DNA of 64,000 bases, from contig NZ_CP113910.1 in NCBI RefSeq assembly GCF_024701375.2, positions 2,294,001 to 2,358,000 on the forward strand, given 5' to 3'. The position numbers and the translations under genes were made by a program. Positions 1 to 9,612 of this stretch are shown piece by piece (the first letter of the stretch is position 1; each line of letters opens with the position of its first letter). The stretch is from Streptomyces sp. KMM 9044 (GTDB taxonomy: Bacteria > Actinomycetota > Actinomycetes > Streptomycetales > Streptomycetaceae). Below the pieces are notes generated by a model. It was not told where the DNA came from, made no database searches, and saw only the letters and a list, made by a program, of their open reading frames with translations.

Positions 1-1273
1 CGCCGAGCAGGCCCGTGCCGCCGGCGTACGGCGCATCGTCTACCTGGGCGGGCTGACCCCGCGCGACGTCCCGGAAGAGTCCCTGTCCCCGCATCTGCGC
101 TCCCGCGCCGAGGTGGGACGGATCTTCCTCGACGGGCCGGTGCCCGCCACCGTGCTGCGGGCCGCGGTGGTCATCGGTTCGGGGTCGGCGTCGTTCGAGA
201 TGCTGCGCTACCTGACCGAACGGCTGCCGGTCATGGTCACCCCCAGCTGGGTGCACACCCGGATCCAGCCGATCGGGGTACGCGACGTGCTGCGGTACCT
301 GGTGGGCTCGGCCCGCATGCCCGCCGACGTCGACCGGGCGTTCGACATCGGCGGGCCGGACGTCCTCACCTACCGCGAGATGATGCGGCGGTACGCCGTC
401 ATCGCCGGACTGCGGCGGCGGCTCGTCGTGTCGGTGCCGGTGCTCACCCCGAGCCTGTCCAGCCACTGGATCGGGCTCATCACCCCCGTACCCGCCTCCC
501 TGGCACGGCCGCTGACGGAGTCGCTGCGCCACGAGGTCGTCTGCCACGAGCACGACATCGCCCCCTACGTGCCCGACACACCGGACAGCCCGCTGTCGTT
601 CGACGAGTCACTGGCGCTCGCGCTGCGGAGGGTGCGGGAGGCGCAGGTCGCCACGCGCTGGTCGTCCGCGAGCCTGCCGGGGGCGCCCAGCGATCCGCTG
701 CCCACCGACCCCGACTGGGCCGGCGGAAGTCTCTACCGCGACGAGCGCGAGGTGCGCGTCGAGGCGTCCGTGGAGTCGCTCTGGAAGGTGATCGAGGGCA
801 TCGGCGGGGACAACGGCTGGTACTCCTTCCCGCTGGCCTGGGCGGTGCGGGGCTGGCTGGACCGGTTCGTCGGCGGGGTGGGCCTGCGGCGCGGGCGGCG
901 TGACGCCGAACGGCTGCGGGTCGGTGACTCGCTGGACTTCTGGCGGGTCGAGGAGATCGAGCCCGGCCGGCTGCTGCGGCTGCGGGCGGAGATGCGGCTG
1001 CCGGGTCTCGCCTGGCTGGAGATGTACGCCGGCACGGACGACGAGGGCCGCACTCTCTACCGGCAACGCGCCCTGTTCCACCCGCGCGGGCTGCCGGGCC
1101 ACGCCTACTGGTGGTCCGTCGCCCCGCTCCACTCCGTCGTGTTCGAGGGCATGGCCCGCAACATCACCCAGGCCGCCACGAAGGGCATGAGCGCACACGA
1201 GGCCGATGCGCGCGGGGGCCGCGGCGAAAGCCACGGGCCCGCACGGCGTGCCCGCCGCCCGCGCCGCGGGTGA
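1..1273 (+). CDS. SDR/NmrA-type NAD(P)-binding oxidoreductase with C-terminal DUF2867 (5' end outside window)
   Basis: The reading frame is open from base 2 to the stop at 1271-1273, so the gene enters from the left edge; the GTG at 113 is internal. The visible N-terminal part (RIVYLGGL, then a substrate-side region with DIGGPDVLTYREMMRRY) matches the later half of an atypical short-chain dehydrogenase/NmrA fold. The dinucleotide-binding GxxGxxG lies outside the window. From about 200 codons into the visible part, the sequence around YRDEREVRVEAS, GGDNGWYSF, LWKVIEGIGG and LRLRAEMRLPGLAWLEM is a typical DUF2867 domain, commonly fused to such oxidoreductases. Substrate is unknown. The extreme C-terminus is Arg/Gly-rich and probably disordered, and a 15-bp minisatellite starts 10 bp after the stop. 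Confidence 0.85.
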   Translation, partial: AEQARAAGVRRIVYLGGLTPRDVPEESLSPHLRSRAEVGRIFLDGPVPATVLRAAVVIGSGSASFEMLRYLTERLPVMVTPSWVHTRIQPIGVRDVLRYLVGSARMPADVDRAFDIGGPDVLTYREMMRRYAVIAGLRRRLVVSVPVLTPSLSSHWIGLITPVPASLARPLTESLRHEVVCHEHDIAPYVPDTPDSPLSFDESLALALRRVREAQVATRWSSASLPGAPSDPLPTDPDWAGGSLYRDEREVRVEASVESLWKVIEGIGGDNGWYSFPLAWAVRGWLDRFVGGVGLRRGRRDAERLRVGDSLDFWRVEEIEPGRLLRLRAEMRLPGLAWLEMYAGTDDEGRTLYRQRALFHPRGLPGHAYWWSVAPLHSVVFEGMARNITQAATKGMSAHEADARGGRGESHGPARRARRPRRG

Positions 1274-1283
1274 CGAGTCCGGC

Positions 1284-1358
1284 GTGACGTGCCCGGCGGT
1301 GACGTGCCCGGCGGTGACGTGCCCGGCGGTGACGTGCCCGGCGGTGACGTGCCCGGCT
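1284..1358. repeat. 15-bp minisatellite, 5 units
   Basis: Five head-to-tail copies of GTGACGTGCCCGGCG (the last ends CT instead of CG). It lies between the stop of the SDR/DUF2867 gene and the photolyase gene. All reading frames stay open through it because 15 is a multiple of 3, which creates spurious ORFs on both strands. Confidence 0.95.
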
Positions 1359-1437
1359 CCGCATCCGCGGGCCGGGAACAGCCCGAAGAGACGGCGGGAA
1401 AGCAAGCAAGGCCTCATGCACGGCGAGGAGTGGCCCC

Positions 1438-2817
1438 ATGACCGTCGCGGTCGTCCTGTTCACCTCGGATCTGCGTCTGCACGACCATCCGCCGCTGCGC
1501 GCCGCGCTCGCCGCGGCCGACGAGGTGGTGCCGCTCTTCGTACGCGATACCGGCATCCACGCGGCCGGCTTCGACGCGCCGAACCGTGCCGCCTTCCTCG
1601 GCGACTGCCTGCGGGATCTCGACGCCTCGCTGCGCCGGCGCGGCGGCCGGCTCGTCGTGCGTACGGGGCCGGGTGTCCGGGAGGCCTGCGCGGTCGCCGC
1701 GGAGTGCGGGGCCACGGAGGTCCACATGGCGGCGGGCGTCAGCGGCTACGCCCAGCGGCGTGAGGAGCGGCTGCGGGAGGAACTCGAGCGGCGTGGGGTG
1801 GCGCTGCAGGTGCACGACGCCGTGATCACCGCCCTCGCCGCCGGGGCGGTGACGCCCGCCGGGTCCGACCACTACGCCGTGTTCACCCCCTACTTCCGCC
1901 GCTGGTCGCAGGAGCAGCTGCGGGAGACCTGCCCGGCGCCGCGCACCGTGCGGGTCCCCGACGCGGTGCGCGGCGAGCCGCTGCCCTCCCGTGACGGCCT
2001 GTCCGGCCTCTCGCCCGGCCTCCCGGACGGAGGCGAGTCGGCGGGGCGCGAACGGTTCGCCCGGTGGGCCCGGTCCCGGATGTCCGGGTACCAGGAACGG
2101 CACGACGACCTGGCGGGCGACGCGACCTCCCGGCTCTCGGCCTACCTCCACTTCGGGGCCCTCTCGCCGGTGGAACTCGTCCACCGGGCCCGGTCACGGG
2201 GCGGGGCCGGGGCGGAGGCGTTCGTGCGCCAGTTGTGCTGGCGCGACTTCCACCACCAGGTGCTGGCGGCACGGCCCGAGGCGTCCGAACGCGACTACCG
2301 CCCCCGGCACGACCGGTGGCGGACCGGGGACGAGGCGGCCGAGGACATCGCCGCGTGGCGGGAGGGCCGTACCGGCTATCCGGTCGTCGACGCGGCGATG
2401 CGCCAGCTGCTCCACGAGGGATGGATGCACAACCGCGCACGGCTGCTGGCGGCGAGCTTCCTGACCAAGACGCTGTACGTGGACTGGCGGGTCGGCGCCC
2501 GGCACTTCCTGGACCTGCTCGTGGACGGCGACCTCGTCAACAACCAGCTCAACTGGCAGTGGGTCGCCGGGACCGGCACCGACACCCGCCCGAACCGGGT
2601 CCTCAACCCCGTGCGCCAGGGCAGGCGTTACGACCCGAGCGGCATCTACGTACGGCGCTGGGTGCCCGAGTTGGCGGACGTGGACGACCGGTACGTGCAC
2701 GAGCCCTGGCGGCTGCCGGAGGACCGGCGCGCCCGCCTCGGCTATCCCGGACCGCTGATCGGCCTCGCCGACGGCCAGGCCCGCTTCGCCCACGCCCGCG
2801 GCCTCGGCGGCACCTGA
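1438..2817 (+). CDS. phrB: Deoxyribodipyrimidine photolyase (class I CPD photolyase/cryptochrome family)
   Basis: 459 residues, the usual length for class I photolyases, which repair cyclobutane pyrimidine dimers with FADH- and blue light. The N-terminal alpha/beta antenna domain starts VAVVLFTSDLRLHDHPPL. The C-terminal FAD-binding domain contains RLSAYLHFGALSPVEL, WRDFHHQVL, GYPVVDAAMRQL, WMHNRARLLAASFLTK, DGDLVNNQLNWQWVAGTGTD and NPVRQGRRYDPSG, the strongest family signatures. The ATG at 1438 is preceded by a GAGGAG ribosome site at about 1424. The gene stands alone: the next gene is a separate GntR regulator, and a 21-bp repeat follows the stop. A cryptochrome role cannot be excluded from sequence alone, but repair is most likely. 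Confidence 0.93.
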   Translation: MTVAVVLFTSDLRLHDHPPLRAALAAADEVVPLFVRDTGIHAAGFDAPNRAAFLGDCLRDLDASLRRRGGRLVVRTGPGVREACAVAAECGATEVHMAAGVSGYAQRREERLREELERRGVALQVHDAVITALAAGAVTPAGSDHYAVFTPYFRRWSQEQLRETCPAPRTVRVPDAVRGEPLPSRDGLSGLSPGLPDGGESAGRERFARWARSRMSGYQERHDDLAGDATSRLSAYLHFGALSPVELVHRARSRGGAGAEAFVRQLCWRDFHHQVLAARPEASERDYRPRHDRWRTGDEAAEDIAAWREGRTGYPVVDAAMRQLLHEGWMHNRARLLAASFLTKTLYVDWRVGARHFLDLLVDGDLVNNQLNWQWVAGTGTDTRPNRVLNPVRQGRRYDPSGIYVRRWVPELADVDDRYVHEPWRLPEDRRARLGYPGPLIGLADGQARFAHARGLGGT

Positions 2818-2829
2818 GCCCGGGGGAGC

Positions 2830-2891
2830 GGGCGCCGGATCCCGGACCCCGGGCGCCGGATCCCGGACCCCGGGCGCCGGATCCCGGATTC
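2830..2891. repeat. 21-bp minisatellite, 3 units
   Basis: Three tandem copies of a 21-bp unit beginning GGGCGCCGGATCCCGGAC, the third slightly diverged (GATTCC). It starts 13 bp after the photolyase stop. Each unit contains the palindrome GGATCC, so the array could fold into hairpins and might contribute to transcription termination. Confidence 0.92.
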
Positions 2892-2968
2892 CGGGGTGAG
2901 GACTCGGAAACGAGGCATTCACGCGCGGAGGGCTCCTGGGAAACAAGGGGTTTCTAGCGTCTGCGGGC

Positions 2969-3748
2969 ATGGATTCAACGGTGTATACGCGGCCGGACGC
3001 GGTCCCGGCCGATCCTGCCGGACCGCTCACCCTCGTGGCCCCGGTGGCCCCGGGCGTGACGCCGCCCGCGGGTTCGCTGCGTGACCGGGTGTACGCGGAG
3101 TTGCGGGCCGCCGTGCTCGACGGCGGGTTCGGCACACGCGAGCGGCTGAGCGACGTACGGCTGGCCGCGCGCTTCGGGGTGTCGCGGACGCCCGTGCGGG
3201 AGGCGCTGGCGCGGCTGCTGGCGGACGGGCTGATCGAGCGGGGGGACGGCGGTTTCCACGTCACGGTCCTCGGACTCGCCCAGCTGAAGGATCTCTACGA
3301 ACTCCGGGTCACCCTGGAGCTGCGCGGTATCGCCCGGGCGATCGAGGACCCCTCCGTGCGGCACGATCCGGCGGTCCTCGGCGCCGAGCTGGAGCGCTGG
3401 TACGCGATGCGGGAGCGGTCGCCGGCGCCGGATCCGCGTTTCGTGGTGCAGGACGAGCGGTTCCACGCCGAGCTGTCCCGCGCCTCGGGCAATCCGGCAC
3501 TCACGGACGCACTCGTGGCGGTCGGCGAGCGCATCCGCCGGGTGCGCAGGTACGACTTCCTGACCGAGGACCGGGTGCGGACGACCGTCGCCGAGCACAT
3601 CGAGATCATGGAGCTCGTCCGCGACGGACGGCTCGACGAGGCCTACCGCGCCCTGCACGCCCACGTCGGCGACTCGATGGACGTGGTGCTGGAACGCGCC
3701 CGGCGTGCCATGACGCAGAGGGCGCTGCACGCCGACGACCACCCCTGA
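2969..3748 (+). CDS. GntR-family (FadR/FCD subfamily) transcriptional regulator
   Basis: 259 residues. After a ~35-residue tail comes a GntR winged helix-turn-helix (SLRDRVYAELRAAVLDG, then LAARFGVSRTPVREALARLLADGLIER, about residues 35-95). The C-terminal all-helical FCD ligand-binding domain carries the expected metal/ligand positions (ERFHAELSRASGN, EHIEIMELVRDG, HVGDSMD). It lies 388 bp upstream of urea carboxylase on the same strand, so it is the obvious candidate regulator of urea or allophanate breakdown, but this is inferred from position only. The start at 2969 gives an N-terminal extension; a downstream start before SLRDRV is possible. Confidence 0.85.
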   Translation: MDSTVYTRPDAVPADPAGPLTLVAPVAPGVTPPAGSLRDRVYAELRAAVLDGGFGTRERLSDVRLAARFGVSRTPVREALARLLADGLIERGDGGFHVTVLGLAQLKDLYELRVTLELRGIARAIEDPSVRHDPAVLGAELERWYAMRERSPAPDPRFVVQDERFHAELSRASGNPALTDALVAVGERIRRVRRYDFLTEDRVRTTVAEHIEIMELVRDGRLDEAYRALHAHVGDSMDVVLERARRAMTQRALHADDHP

Positions 3749-4136
3749 GTCCCCGTCGGGCCAGGGGCCCCGACCTCCCTCTCCGCCGTCGCGCCCCCGG
3801 TCGCCCTCCGCCTGGCCGGCCTCACCGCCCTCGCGCCACGCACCGCCGCAGCCCTCGCCCCGCGCTCCCCGCCCGTCACCCCCCACCGCCCTCCTCCGCC
3901 CGGCACGCCGCCCCGACGCCCGCCCCAGCGTCTCCGCCCCTCACCTCCCGACGTCCACCGCCGTCCCCCACCCGGCCCCGCACCCGACCCGCCACCCCAC
4001 CACTTGCCACCCCTCGCCCGGCCCTCACCCCACCACTTGCCACCGTCGTCTCCGCCCCGCGCCGTCTCGCCTGCCCCGGGAGCGGCCGTCCCGCCCCGAA
4101 CCGTCCCGCCCCGCCCGTTCCGGAGGAGCTGCCGTC
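3749..4136. other. C-rich intergenic leader upstream of urea carboxylase
   Basis: 388 bp without a convincing gene. The top strand is extraordinarily C-rich, so both strands give long meaningless ORFs. A 19-bp stretch (CACCCCACCACTTGCCACC) occurs twice about 35 bp apart near 3994-4043. A GGAGGA ribosome site lies just before the ATG of the next gene. No clear promoter was recognised. Confidence 0.6.
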
Positions 4137-7100
4137 ATGTTCGACACCCTGCTCGTCGCCAACCGCGGAGAGATCGCCTGCCGCATCATCCGCAGCGCCC
4201 ACGCGCTCGGGCTGCGCACCGTCGCGGTGTACTCGGACGCCGACGGCGCCGCCCCGCACGTCCGGATGGCCGACGAGGCCGTACGGCTGGGCCCGGCGCC
4301 CGCCGCCGAGAGCTATCTGCGGGCGGATCTGCTGCTGGAGGCGGCGCTGGCCACCGGCGCGGGGGCGGTCCACCCCGGGTACGGCTTCCTGTCGGAGAGC
4401 GCCGCCTTCGCCACCGCCGTGGAGGAGGCCGGCCTGGTCTTCGTCGGCCCCACCCCGTCCCAGCTGGAGGTCTTCGGTGCCAAGCACACCGCCCGGACCG
4501 CCGCACGGGCGGCCGGGGTGCCGCTGCTGCCAGGCAGCGGACTGCTCGCCGACGAGGACGAGGCGCTGCGCGCGGCGGAGGAGACCGGCTACCCGGTGAT
4601 GCTCAAGGCGACGGGCGGCGGGGGCGGCATCGGCATGCGGGTGTGCGCCGGACCGGAGGCACTGCGGGAGGCGTTCGGCCGGGTGACGCGGCTCGCCCGG
4701 AGCAGTTTCGGGGACGGCGGGGTCTACCTGGAGCGGTACGTCGACCGCGCCCGCCATGTGGAGGTGCAGGTCTTCGGCGACGGGGCCGGAGGGGTGGTCG
4801 TCCTCGGTGACCGCGACTGCTCGCTCCAGCGCCGCAACCAGAAGGTGCTGGAGGAGGCCCCGGCACCCGGTCTGCCGCAGCGGCTGCGCTCCCGACTGCA
4901 CAGCGCCGCACGGGACTTGTGTGCCTCCGTCGGCTACCGCTCCGCCGGCACCGTCGAGTTCGTGTACGACGCCGAGCGCGAGGAGGCGTACTTCCTGGAG
5001 GTCAACACCCGGCTCCAGGTGGAACATCCGGTCACCGAGGAGATCACCGGCGTCGATCTCGTCGCCTGGATGCTGCGCCTGGCCCGCGGCGAGTCCGGCT
5101 TCCCGGCCTCCGCTCCCCTCGGCGCAGTCGAGAACTCCAACGGCTCCAGGGGTCCCGAGGGCTCGGGCACTCGCCACGCCCACGCGGTGGAGGCACGCAT
5201 CTACGCCGAGGACCCGTCCCGCGACCACCGCCCCAGCTCCGGGCTGCTGACCCGCGTCCGCTTCCCCGACGGCGTGCGCGTGGACGGCTGGGCGGAGACC
5301 GGGCAGCAGGTGTCCACCGCGTACGACCCGATGCTCGCCAAGGTCGTCGCGACCGGCCGCGACCGCGCGGAGGCGTTCGCCCGGCTCGCGGCGGCCCTGG
5401 ACGCGACCCGCGTCGACGGTGTGGAGACCAACCTCGGCCTGCTGCGCGCCGCGTGCCGGACGAAGGACGTGCTGGAGGTGCGGCACACCACGGCCACACT
5501 CGCCAAGATCGTCGACCCGCGTCCGCGCGTCGACGTCGTACGCGGCGGCACGCAGACCACCGTGCAGGACTGGCCCGGCCGCACCGGCTACTGGGAGGTG
5601 GGCGTCCCTCCCGGCGGTCCGATGGACGACCTCTCCTTCCGGCTCGGCAACACCGCCGTCGGCAACCCTGTGGGAGCACCGGGCCTGGAGTGCACGCTCG
5701 AGGGTCCGGCGCTGCGGTTCTCGCACCCGGCGGTCGTCTGCGTCACGGGCGCCCCGGCCGAGGTCACCGTCGACGGACGGCCCGCCGCCCAGTGGCAGCC
5801 GGTCGAGCTGGCCGCCGGGCAACTGCTGGACGTGGGCACGCCGGAGGGCCCCGGCATGCGGACATACGTACTGGTCCGCGGGGGCCTCGACATACCCGGC
5901 CACCTCGGCAGCGCGGCCACCTTCACCCCGGGCGGGTTCGGCGGGCACGCCGGCCGTGCCCTGCGCACCGGGGACGTGCTGCATCCGGCCGTTCCCGCCG
6001 ACGGCGCTCCGACGCCCGCGCCCGTCCCCGTGCCGGACCGCCCGCGCTTCACCGCCCACTGGCGGCTCGCGGTGAGCGAAGGCCCGCACCCCGCACCGGA
6101 CTTCCTCACCCGCGACGGCCTGAGGACGGTGTACTCCTCCGACTGGAAGGTGTCCGCCCAGTCCGCCCGCACCGGTGTCCGGCTCATCGGACCACGCCCC
6201 GAGTGGGCCCGCCCGGACGGCGGCGAGGCGGGGCTGCACCCCTCCAACGTCCACGACACCGCGTACTCGGTCGGCGCGGTCAACCTCACCGGCGACATCC
6301 CGGCGATCCTCGGCCCGGACGGGCCCAGCCTCGGCGGCTTCGCCTGCCCGGTCACCGTCGTGCGCGGCGAACGCTGGAAAACCGGGCAGCTGCGCCCCGG
6401 CGACACCGTACGGTTCGTGCCGGTCACGGAGGCCGTCGCCGACGGTCTGCGCCGTACGCCCACCCTGCTCACGGCGGCGGGCGGCCCGGACGGCGACGAC
6501 GGCGTCCTCGCCCGCCGCCCGGCCACCGACGACACCCCCGAGGTCACCTACCGGCGCGGCGCGGACGACAACATCCTCGTCGAGTACGGCCCGATGACCC
6601 TCGACCTGGCCCTGCGCATGCGGGTCCACACCCTCGCCCGGCACCTGGCCGCCCTCGCTCCGCGGGGCCTGGTGGACTCCACGCCCGGGGTCCGTTCCCT
6701 GCACCTGCACACCGACCCCGACGTGCTGCCCCTGCGCACGCTGCTCGCGATCCTCCGGGAGGCGGAGGACGAGCTGCCCGCGACCGCCGGACTGACCGTG
6801 CCCAGCAGGGAGGTGCACCTCCCGATGTCCTGGGACGACCCCACGGTCGACGAGGCCGTCTCCCGCTACGGGGCGTCCATCCGGGACGACGCGCCGTGGA
6901 ACCCGTCCAACATCGACTTCATCCGCCGCATCAACGGCCTGGACAGCGTGGAGGACGTGCGCCGGACGGTCTTCGACGCCGAGTACCTGGTGCTCGGGCT
7001 CGGTGACGTGTACCTGGGCGCCCCTGCCGCGACCCCGCTCGACCCGCGGCACCGGCTGGTCACCACCAAGTACAACCCGGCCCGCACCTGGACCGCCGAG

Positions 7101-7763
7101 GCCGGTGTCGGGATCGGCGGCGCCTATCTGTGCATCTACGGGATGGAGAGCCCCGGCGGCTACCAGCTGATCGGCCGGACCGTGCCCATCTGGGGCGGGC
7201 TGCGGCCACCGCGCTCCTTCGCCGACGGCACACCGTGGCTGCTGCGGTTCTTCGACCGCATCGTCTGGCACCCCGTCGAGGCCGACGAGCTCCTCGGCAT
7301 CCGGGCCGACCTGGCCGCCGGCCGCACCGGCCTCGACATCCGGCCCGGCACCTTCTCGCTCGCCGCGCACGAGGCGTTCCTGCGCGACAACGCCGCCGGC
7401 ATCGCCGCGTTCCGCAGCCGTCAGGCCGCCGCCTTCGAGGCGGAGCGGCAGGCGTGGGAGGCGGCGGGCGAGTTCGCCGACCGCCCGCTGCCCGGGCCGG
7501 GCGCCGACACCGCCCCGGTGGCCCTTCCGCCGGGCGGGAGCCTGGTGGAGGCGCCGCTCAGCTCCACCGTGTGGAAGGTCGAGGCGGGGCCCGGCACCAC
7601 CGTGGAACCCGGCCAGCCCCTGCTCGTCCTGGAGGCCATGAAGATGGAGGTGGTGATCCGGGCGCCCGGACACGGCATCGTGACCGACGTCCTCGTCTCC
7701 GCCGGACAGCACATCGACGCCGGTGCCCCGCTGGCCGTCGTCGTACGAGAGGAAGCAGCATGA
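4137..7763 (+). CDS. Urea carboxylase (ATP- and biotin-dependent)
   Basis: 1208 residues, the full length of this family. It carboxylates urea to allophanate using ATP and bicarbonate; with the next gene this is the urease-independent route from urea to ammonia. Domains in order: biotin carboxylase (residues 1-450; FDTLLVANRGEIACRI, ATP-grasp GGGGIGMR, EVNTRLQVEHPVTE), the KipA/AHS2-like region (DVVRGGTQTTVQDWPGRTG, GVPPGGPMDDLSFRLGN), the KipI/AHS1-like region (residues ~810-1040), and a C-terminal biotinyl domain with the carrier lysine in LEAMKMEV. A GGAGGA ribosome site precedes the ATG. The stop overlaps the next start as ATGA, indicating translational coupling. No separate urea-carboxylase-associated proteins or urea transporter genes lie nearby. 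Confidence 0.95.
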   Translation: MFDTLLVANRGEIACRIIRSAHALGLRTVAVYSDADGAAPHVRMADEAVRLGPAPAAESYLRADLLLEAALATGAGAVHPGYGFLSESAAFATAVEEAGLVFVGPTPSQLEVFGAKHTARTAARAAGVPLLPGSGLLADEDEALRAAEETGYPVMLKATGGGGGIGMRVCAGPEALREAFGRVTRLARSSFGDGGVYLERYVDRARHVEVQVFGDGAGGVVVLGDRDCSLQRRNQKVLEEAPAPGLPQRLRSRLHSAARDLCASVGYRSAGTVEFVYDAEREEAYFLEVNTRLQVEHPVTEEITGVDLVAWMLRLARGESGFPASAPLGAVENSNGSRGPEGSGTRHAHAVEARIYAEDPSRDHRPSSGLLTRVRFPDGVRVDGWAETGQQVSTAYDPMLAKVVATGRDRAEAFARLAAALDATRVDGVETNLGLLRAACRTKDVLEVRHTTATLAKIVDPRPRVDVVRGGTQTTVQDWPGRTGYWEVGVPPGGPMDDLSFRLGNTAVGNPVGAPGLECTLEGPALRFSHPAVVCVTGAPAEVTVDGRPAAQWQPVELAAGQLLDVGTPEGPGMRTYVLVRGGLDIPGHLGSAATFTPGGFGGHAGRALRTGDVLHPAVPADGAPTPAPVPVPDRPRFTAHWRLAVSEGPHPAPDFLTRDGLRTVYSSDWKVSAQSARTGVRLIGPRPEWARPDGGEAGLHPSNVHDTAYSVGAVNLTGDIPAILGPDGPSLGGFACPVTVVRGERWKTGQLRPGDTVRFVPVTEAVADGLRRTPTLLTAAGGPDGDDGVLARRPATDDTPEVTYRRGADDNILVEYGPMTLDLALRMRVHTLARHLAALAPRGLVDSTPGVRSLHLHTDPDVLPLRTLLAILREAEDELPATAGLTVPSREVHLPMSWDDPTVDEAVSRYGASIRDDAPWNPSNIDFIRRINGLDSVEDVRRTVFDAEYLVLGLGDVYLGAPAATPLDPRHRLVTTKYNPARTWTAEAGVGIGGAYLCIYGMESPGGYQLIGRTVPIWGGLRPPRSFADGTPWLLRFFDRIVWHPVEADELLGIRADLAAGRTGLDIRPGTFSLAAHEAFLRDNAAGIAAFRSRQAAAFEAERQAWEAAGEFADRPLPGPGADTAPVALPPGGSLVEAPLSSTVWKVEAGPGTTVEPGQPLLVLEAMKMEVVIRAPGHGIVTDVLVSAGQHIDAGAPLAVVVREEAA

Positions 7764-9484
7764 CCCTCACCCCGTCCCCGAGCTGCGTGGAACGCGTCGC
7801 CGCCGCGTACCGGCGCATCACCGAGACCGACCGCCCGGAGATCTGGATCACCCTGCGGGACGAACAGGACGTCGTGGCCGAGGCGCGGGCCCTCGACACG
7901 CGCGTGGCGGCGGGTTCCCCGGGCACACCGCTGCCGCTGGCGGGCGTTCTGGTGGCGGTCAAGGACAACATCGACGTCGCCGGACTGCCCACCACGGCCG
8001 GCTGTCCCGCGTACGCGTACACGCCGGACGTCTCCGCGCCCGCCGTGCGACGGCTGGTGGAGGCGGGGGCGATCGTGCTGGGCAAGACGAACCTGGACCA
8101 GTTCGCCACCGGCCTCGTCGGCACCCGCAGCCCGTACGGCGCGGTCCGCGGGGCGCTGCGCCCCGGGAAGGTCTCCGGCGGTTCCAGTTCCGGCTCGGCG
8201 GTCGCGGTCGCGCTGGGCATCGCCGACCTCGCGCTCGGCACCGACACCGCGGGGTCCGGCCGGGTACCCGCCGCCTTCAACGGCATCGTCGGCATCAAGC
8301 CCACCCTGGGCCTGGTCCCCGCCGCGGGGGTGGTCCCGGCCGCGCGGTCCTACGACGCGGTCACCGTGTTCGCCCGCACGCTCACCCAGGCGCAGCGGGC
8401 CGTGGCCCGCATGGCCGGCCCCGACGCCGGCGACCCGCGCGGCCGCGACTGGCCGGACGACGTGCGCCTGGCCGCGCCCGAACACCCGCGCGTCGCGGTG
8501 CCCCGGGACGAGGACCTGGCCCCGCTCTCACCGGCGGCCCGGGCCGCGTTCCGCGGCGCCGTCGAACGGCTGGAGGCGGCCGGGGCCGAGACCGCCGTCC
8601 TCGACGTCTCCCCGCTGCTGCGGGCCGCGCGCCTGCTGTACGACGGCGCCCTGGTCGCCGAACGGTACGCGGCCGTCGGCGAGTTCATCGCGCGGGACCC
8701 CTCGGCGGCGGACCCGACGGTGGCCGCGATCATCCTGGCCGCCGCCGGGATTCCCGCCCACGCGCTGGCGGCGGACCAGGAGCGGCTGGACCGGCACAAG
8801 GCGGAGGCCTCACGGCTGCTGGCCGGTTTCGACGCCCTGCTCCTGCCGACCACGACCGAACACCCCGACATCGCCGAGGTCCTCGCCGACCCGGTCGGCG
8901 TGAACAAGCGGCTGGGGACCTACACCAACTTCGTCAACCTGCTGGACATGGCCGCCGTGGCCGTTCCGGCCGGGGAGGCGGACGGCGGTCCGTTCGGCGT
9001 CAGTGTCATCACGCGTGCCTTCGAGGACCAGCCGGCGCTCGACATCGCGGCCCTGCTGACCGGGGAGCAGGAGCCCGCTCCGCTGCCGGGTACGGGAGTC
9101 GGGCTCGCCGTGTTCGGCGCCCACCTGCGCGGCCAGCCCCTCAACCACCAGCTCACGGGCGCGGGCGCGCGGTTCGGGGGCGAGGTCGTCACCGCGCCGC
9201 ACTACCGGCTCGCCGCGCTGGACACCGTCCCCGCCAAGCCCGGCCTGGTCCGGGTCGCTCCGGGGTCCGGGGCCGGGATCACCGGGGAGCTCTGGACCCT
9301 CTCCCCCGCCGCCCTCGGGCGTTTCCTCGCCGCGCTGCCCGCGCCCATGTCCCTCGGGCGCGTCGAACTCGGCGACGGGACGTGGGTCCTCGGCTTCCAG
9401 TGCGACCCGGAGTCGGCCGCGGCCGGCACCGACATCACCCGTCTCGGCGGCTGGCGGGCCCATTTGGCGGCCGGGGCGTCCTGA
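7760..9484 (+). CDS. atzF: Allophanate hydrolase (amidase-signature family)
   Basis: 574 residues. It hydrolyses allophanate to ammonia and carbon dioxide, completing urea degradation begun by the upstream urea carboxylase. The amidase-signature Ser-cisSer-Lys triad is visible: lysine in VAVKDNID (about residue 70), the GGSSSGSAVAVA segment, and the nucleophilic serine in GTDTAGSGRVPAAFNG. The C-terminal ~130 residues (LAVFGAHLRGQPLNHQLTGAGARFGG to the end) form the small extra domain typical of AtzF, needed for full allophanate hydrolysis. The ATG at 7760 overlaps the preceding stop by 4 bases and is better than any farther upstream start. The gene is intact; a CT-rich repeat tract begins immediately after its stop. 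Confidence 0.94.
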   Translation: MTLTPSPSCVERVAAAYRRITETDRPEIWITLRDEQDVVAEARALDTRVAAGSPGTPLPLAGVLVAVKDNIDVAGLPTTAGCPAYAYTPDVSAPAVRRLVEAGAIVLGKTNLDQFATGLVGTRSPYGAVRGALRPGKVSGGSSSGSAVAVALGIADLALGTDTAGSGRVPAAFNGIVGIKPTLGLVPAAGVVPAARSYDAVTVFARTLTQAQRAVARMAGPDAGDPRGRDWPDDVRLAAPEHPRVAVPRDEDLAPLSPAARAAFRGAVERLEAAGAETAVLDVSPLLRAARLLYDGALVAERYAAVGEFIARDPSAADPTVAAIILAAAGIPAHALAADQERLDRHKAEASRLLAGFDALLLPTTTEHPDIAEVLADPVGVNKRLGTYTNFVNLLDMAAVAVPAGEADGGPFGVSVITRAFEDQPALDIAALLTGEQEPAPLPGTGVGLAVFGAHLRGQPLNHQLTGAGARFGGEVVTAPHYRLAALDTVPAKPGLVRVAPGSGAGITGELWTLSPAALGRFLAALPAPMSLGRVELGDGTWVLGFQCDPESAAAGTDITRLGGWRAHLAAGAS

Positions 9485-9490
9485 CCCGGG

Positions 9491-9612
9491 CTGCCCCGCC
9501 CTGCCTCGTTCCCTGCCTGTCCTTACCTGTCCCCTTACCTGTCCTTACCTGTCCTGCCCTTACCTGTCCTGCCCTGCCCTGTCCTGTCCTGTCCTGTCCT
9601 TGCCCTGTCCTC
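9491..9612. repeat. CT-rich degenerate minisatellite after atzF
   Basis: Short nested tandem repeats of CCTGTCC, CTTACCTGTC and CCTGC types fill about 120 bp directly after the allophanate hydrolase stop. The top strand is strongly pyrimidine-rich. It has the look of a slippage-prone tract; no coding potential. Confidence 0.85.

Noticed and set aside
3876..7712. Very long minus-strand open frame (over 1200 codons) opposite urea carboxylase
   Set aside because: Low-complexity Gly/Arg/Val/Ala product with no domain; an artefact of GC-rich codon third positions on the opposite strand.
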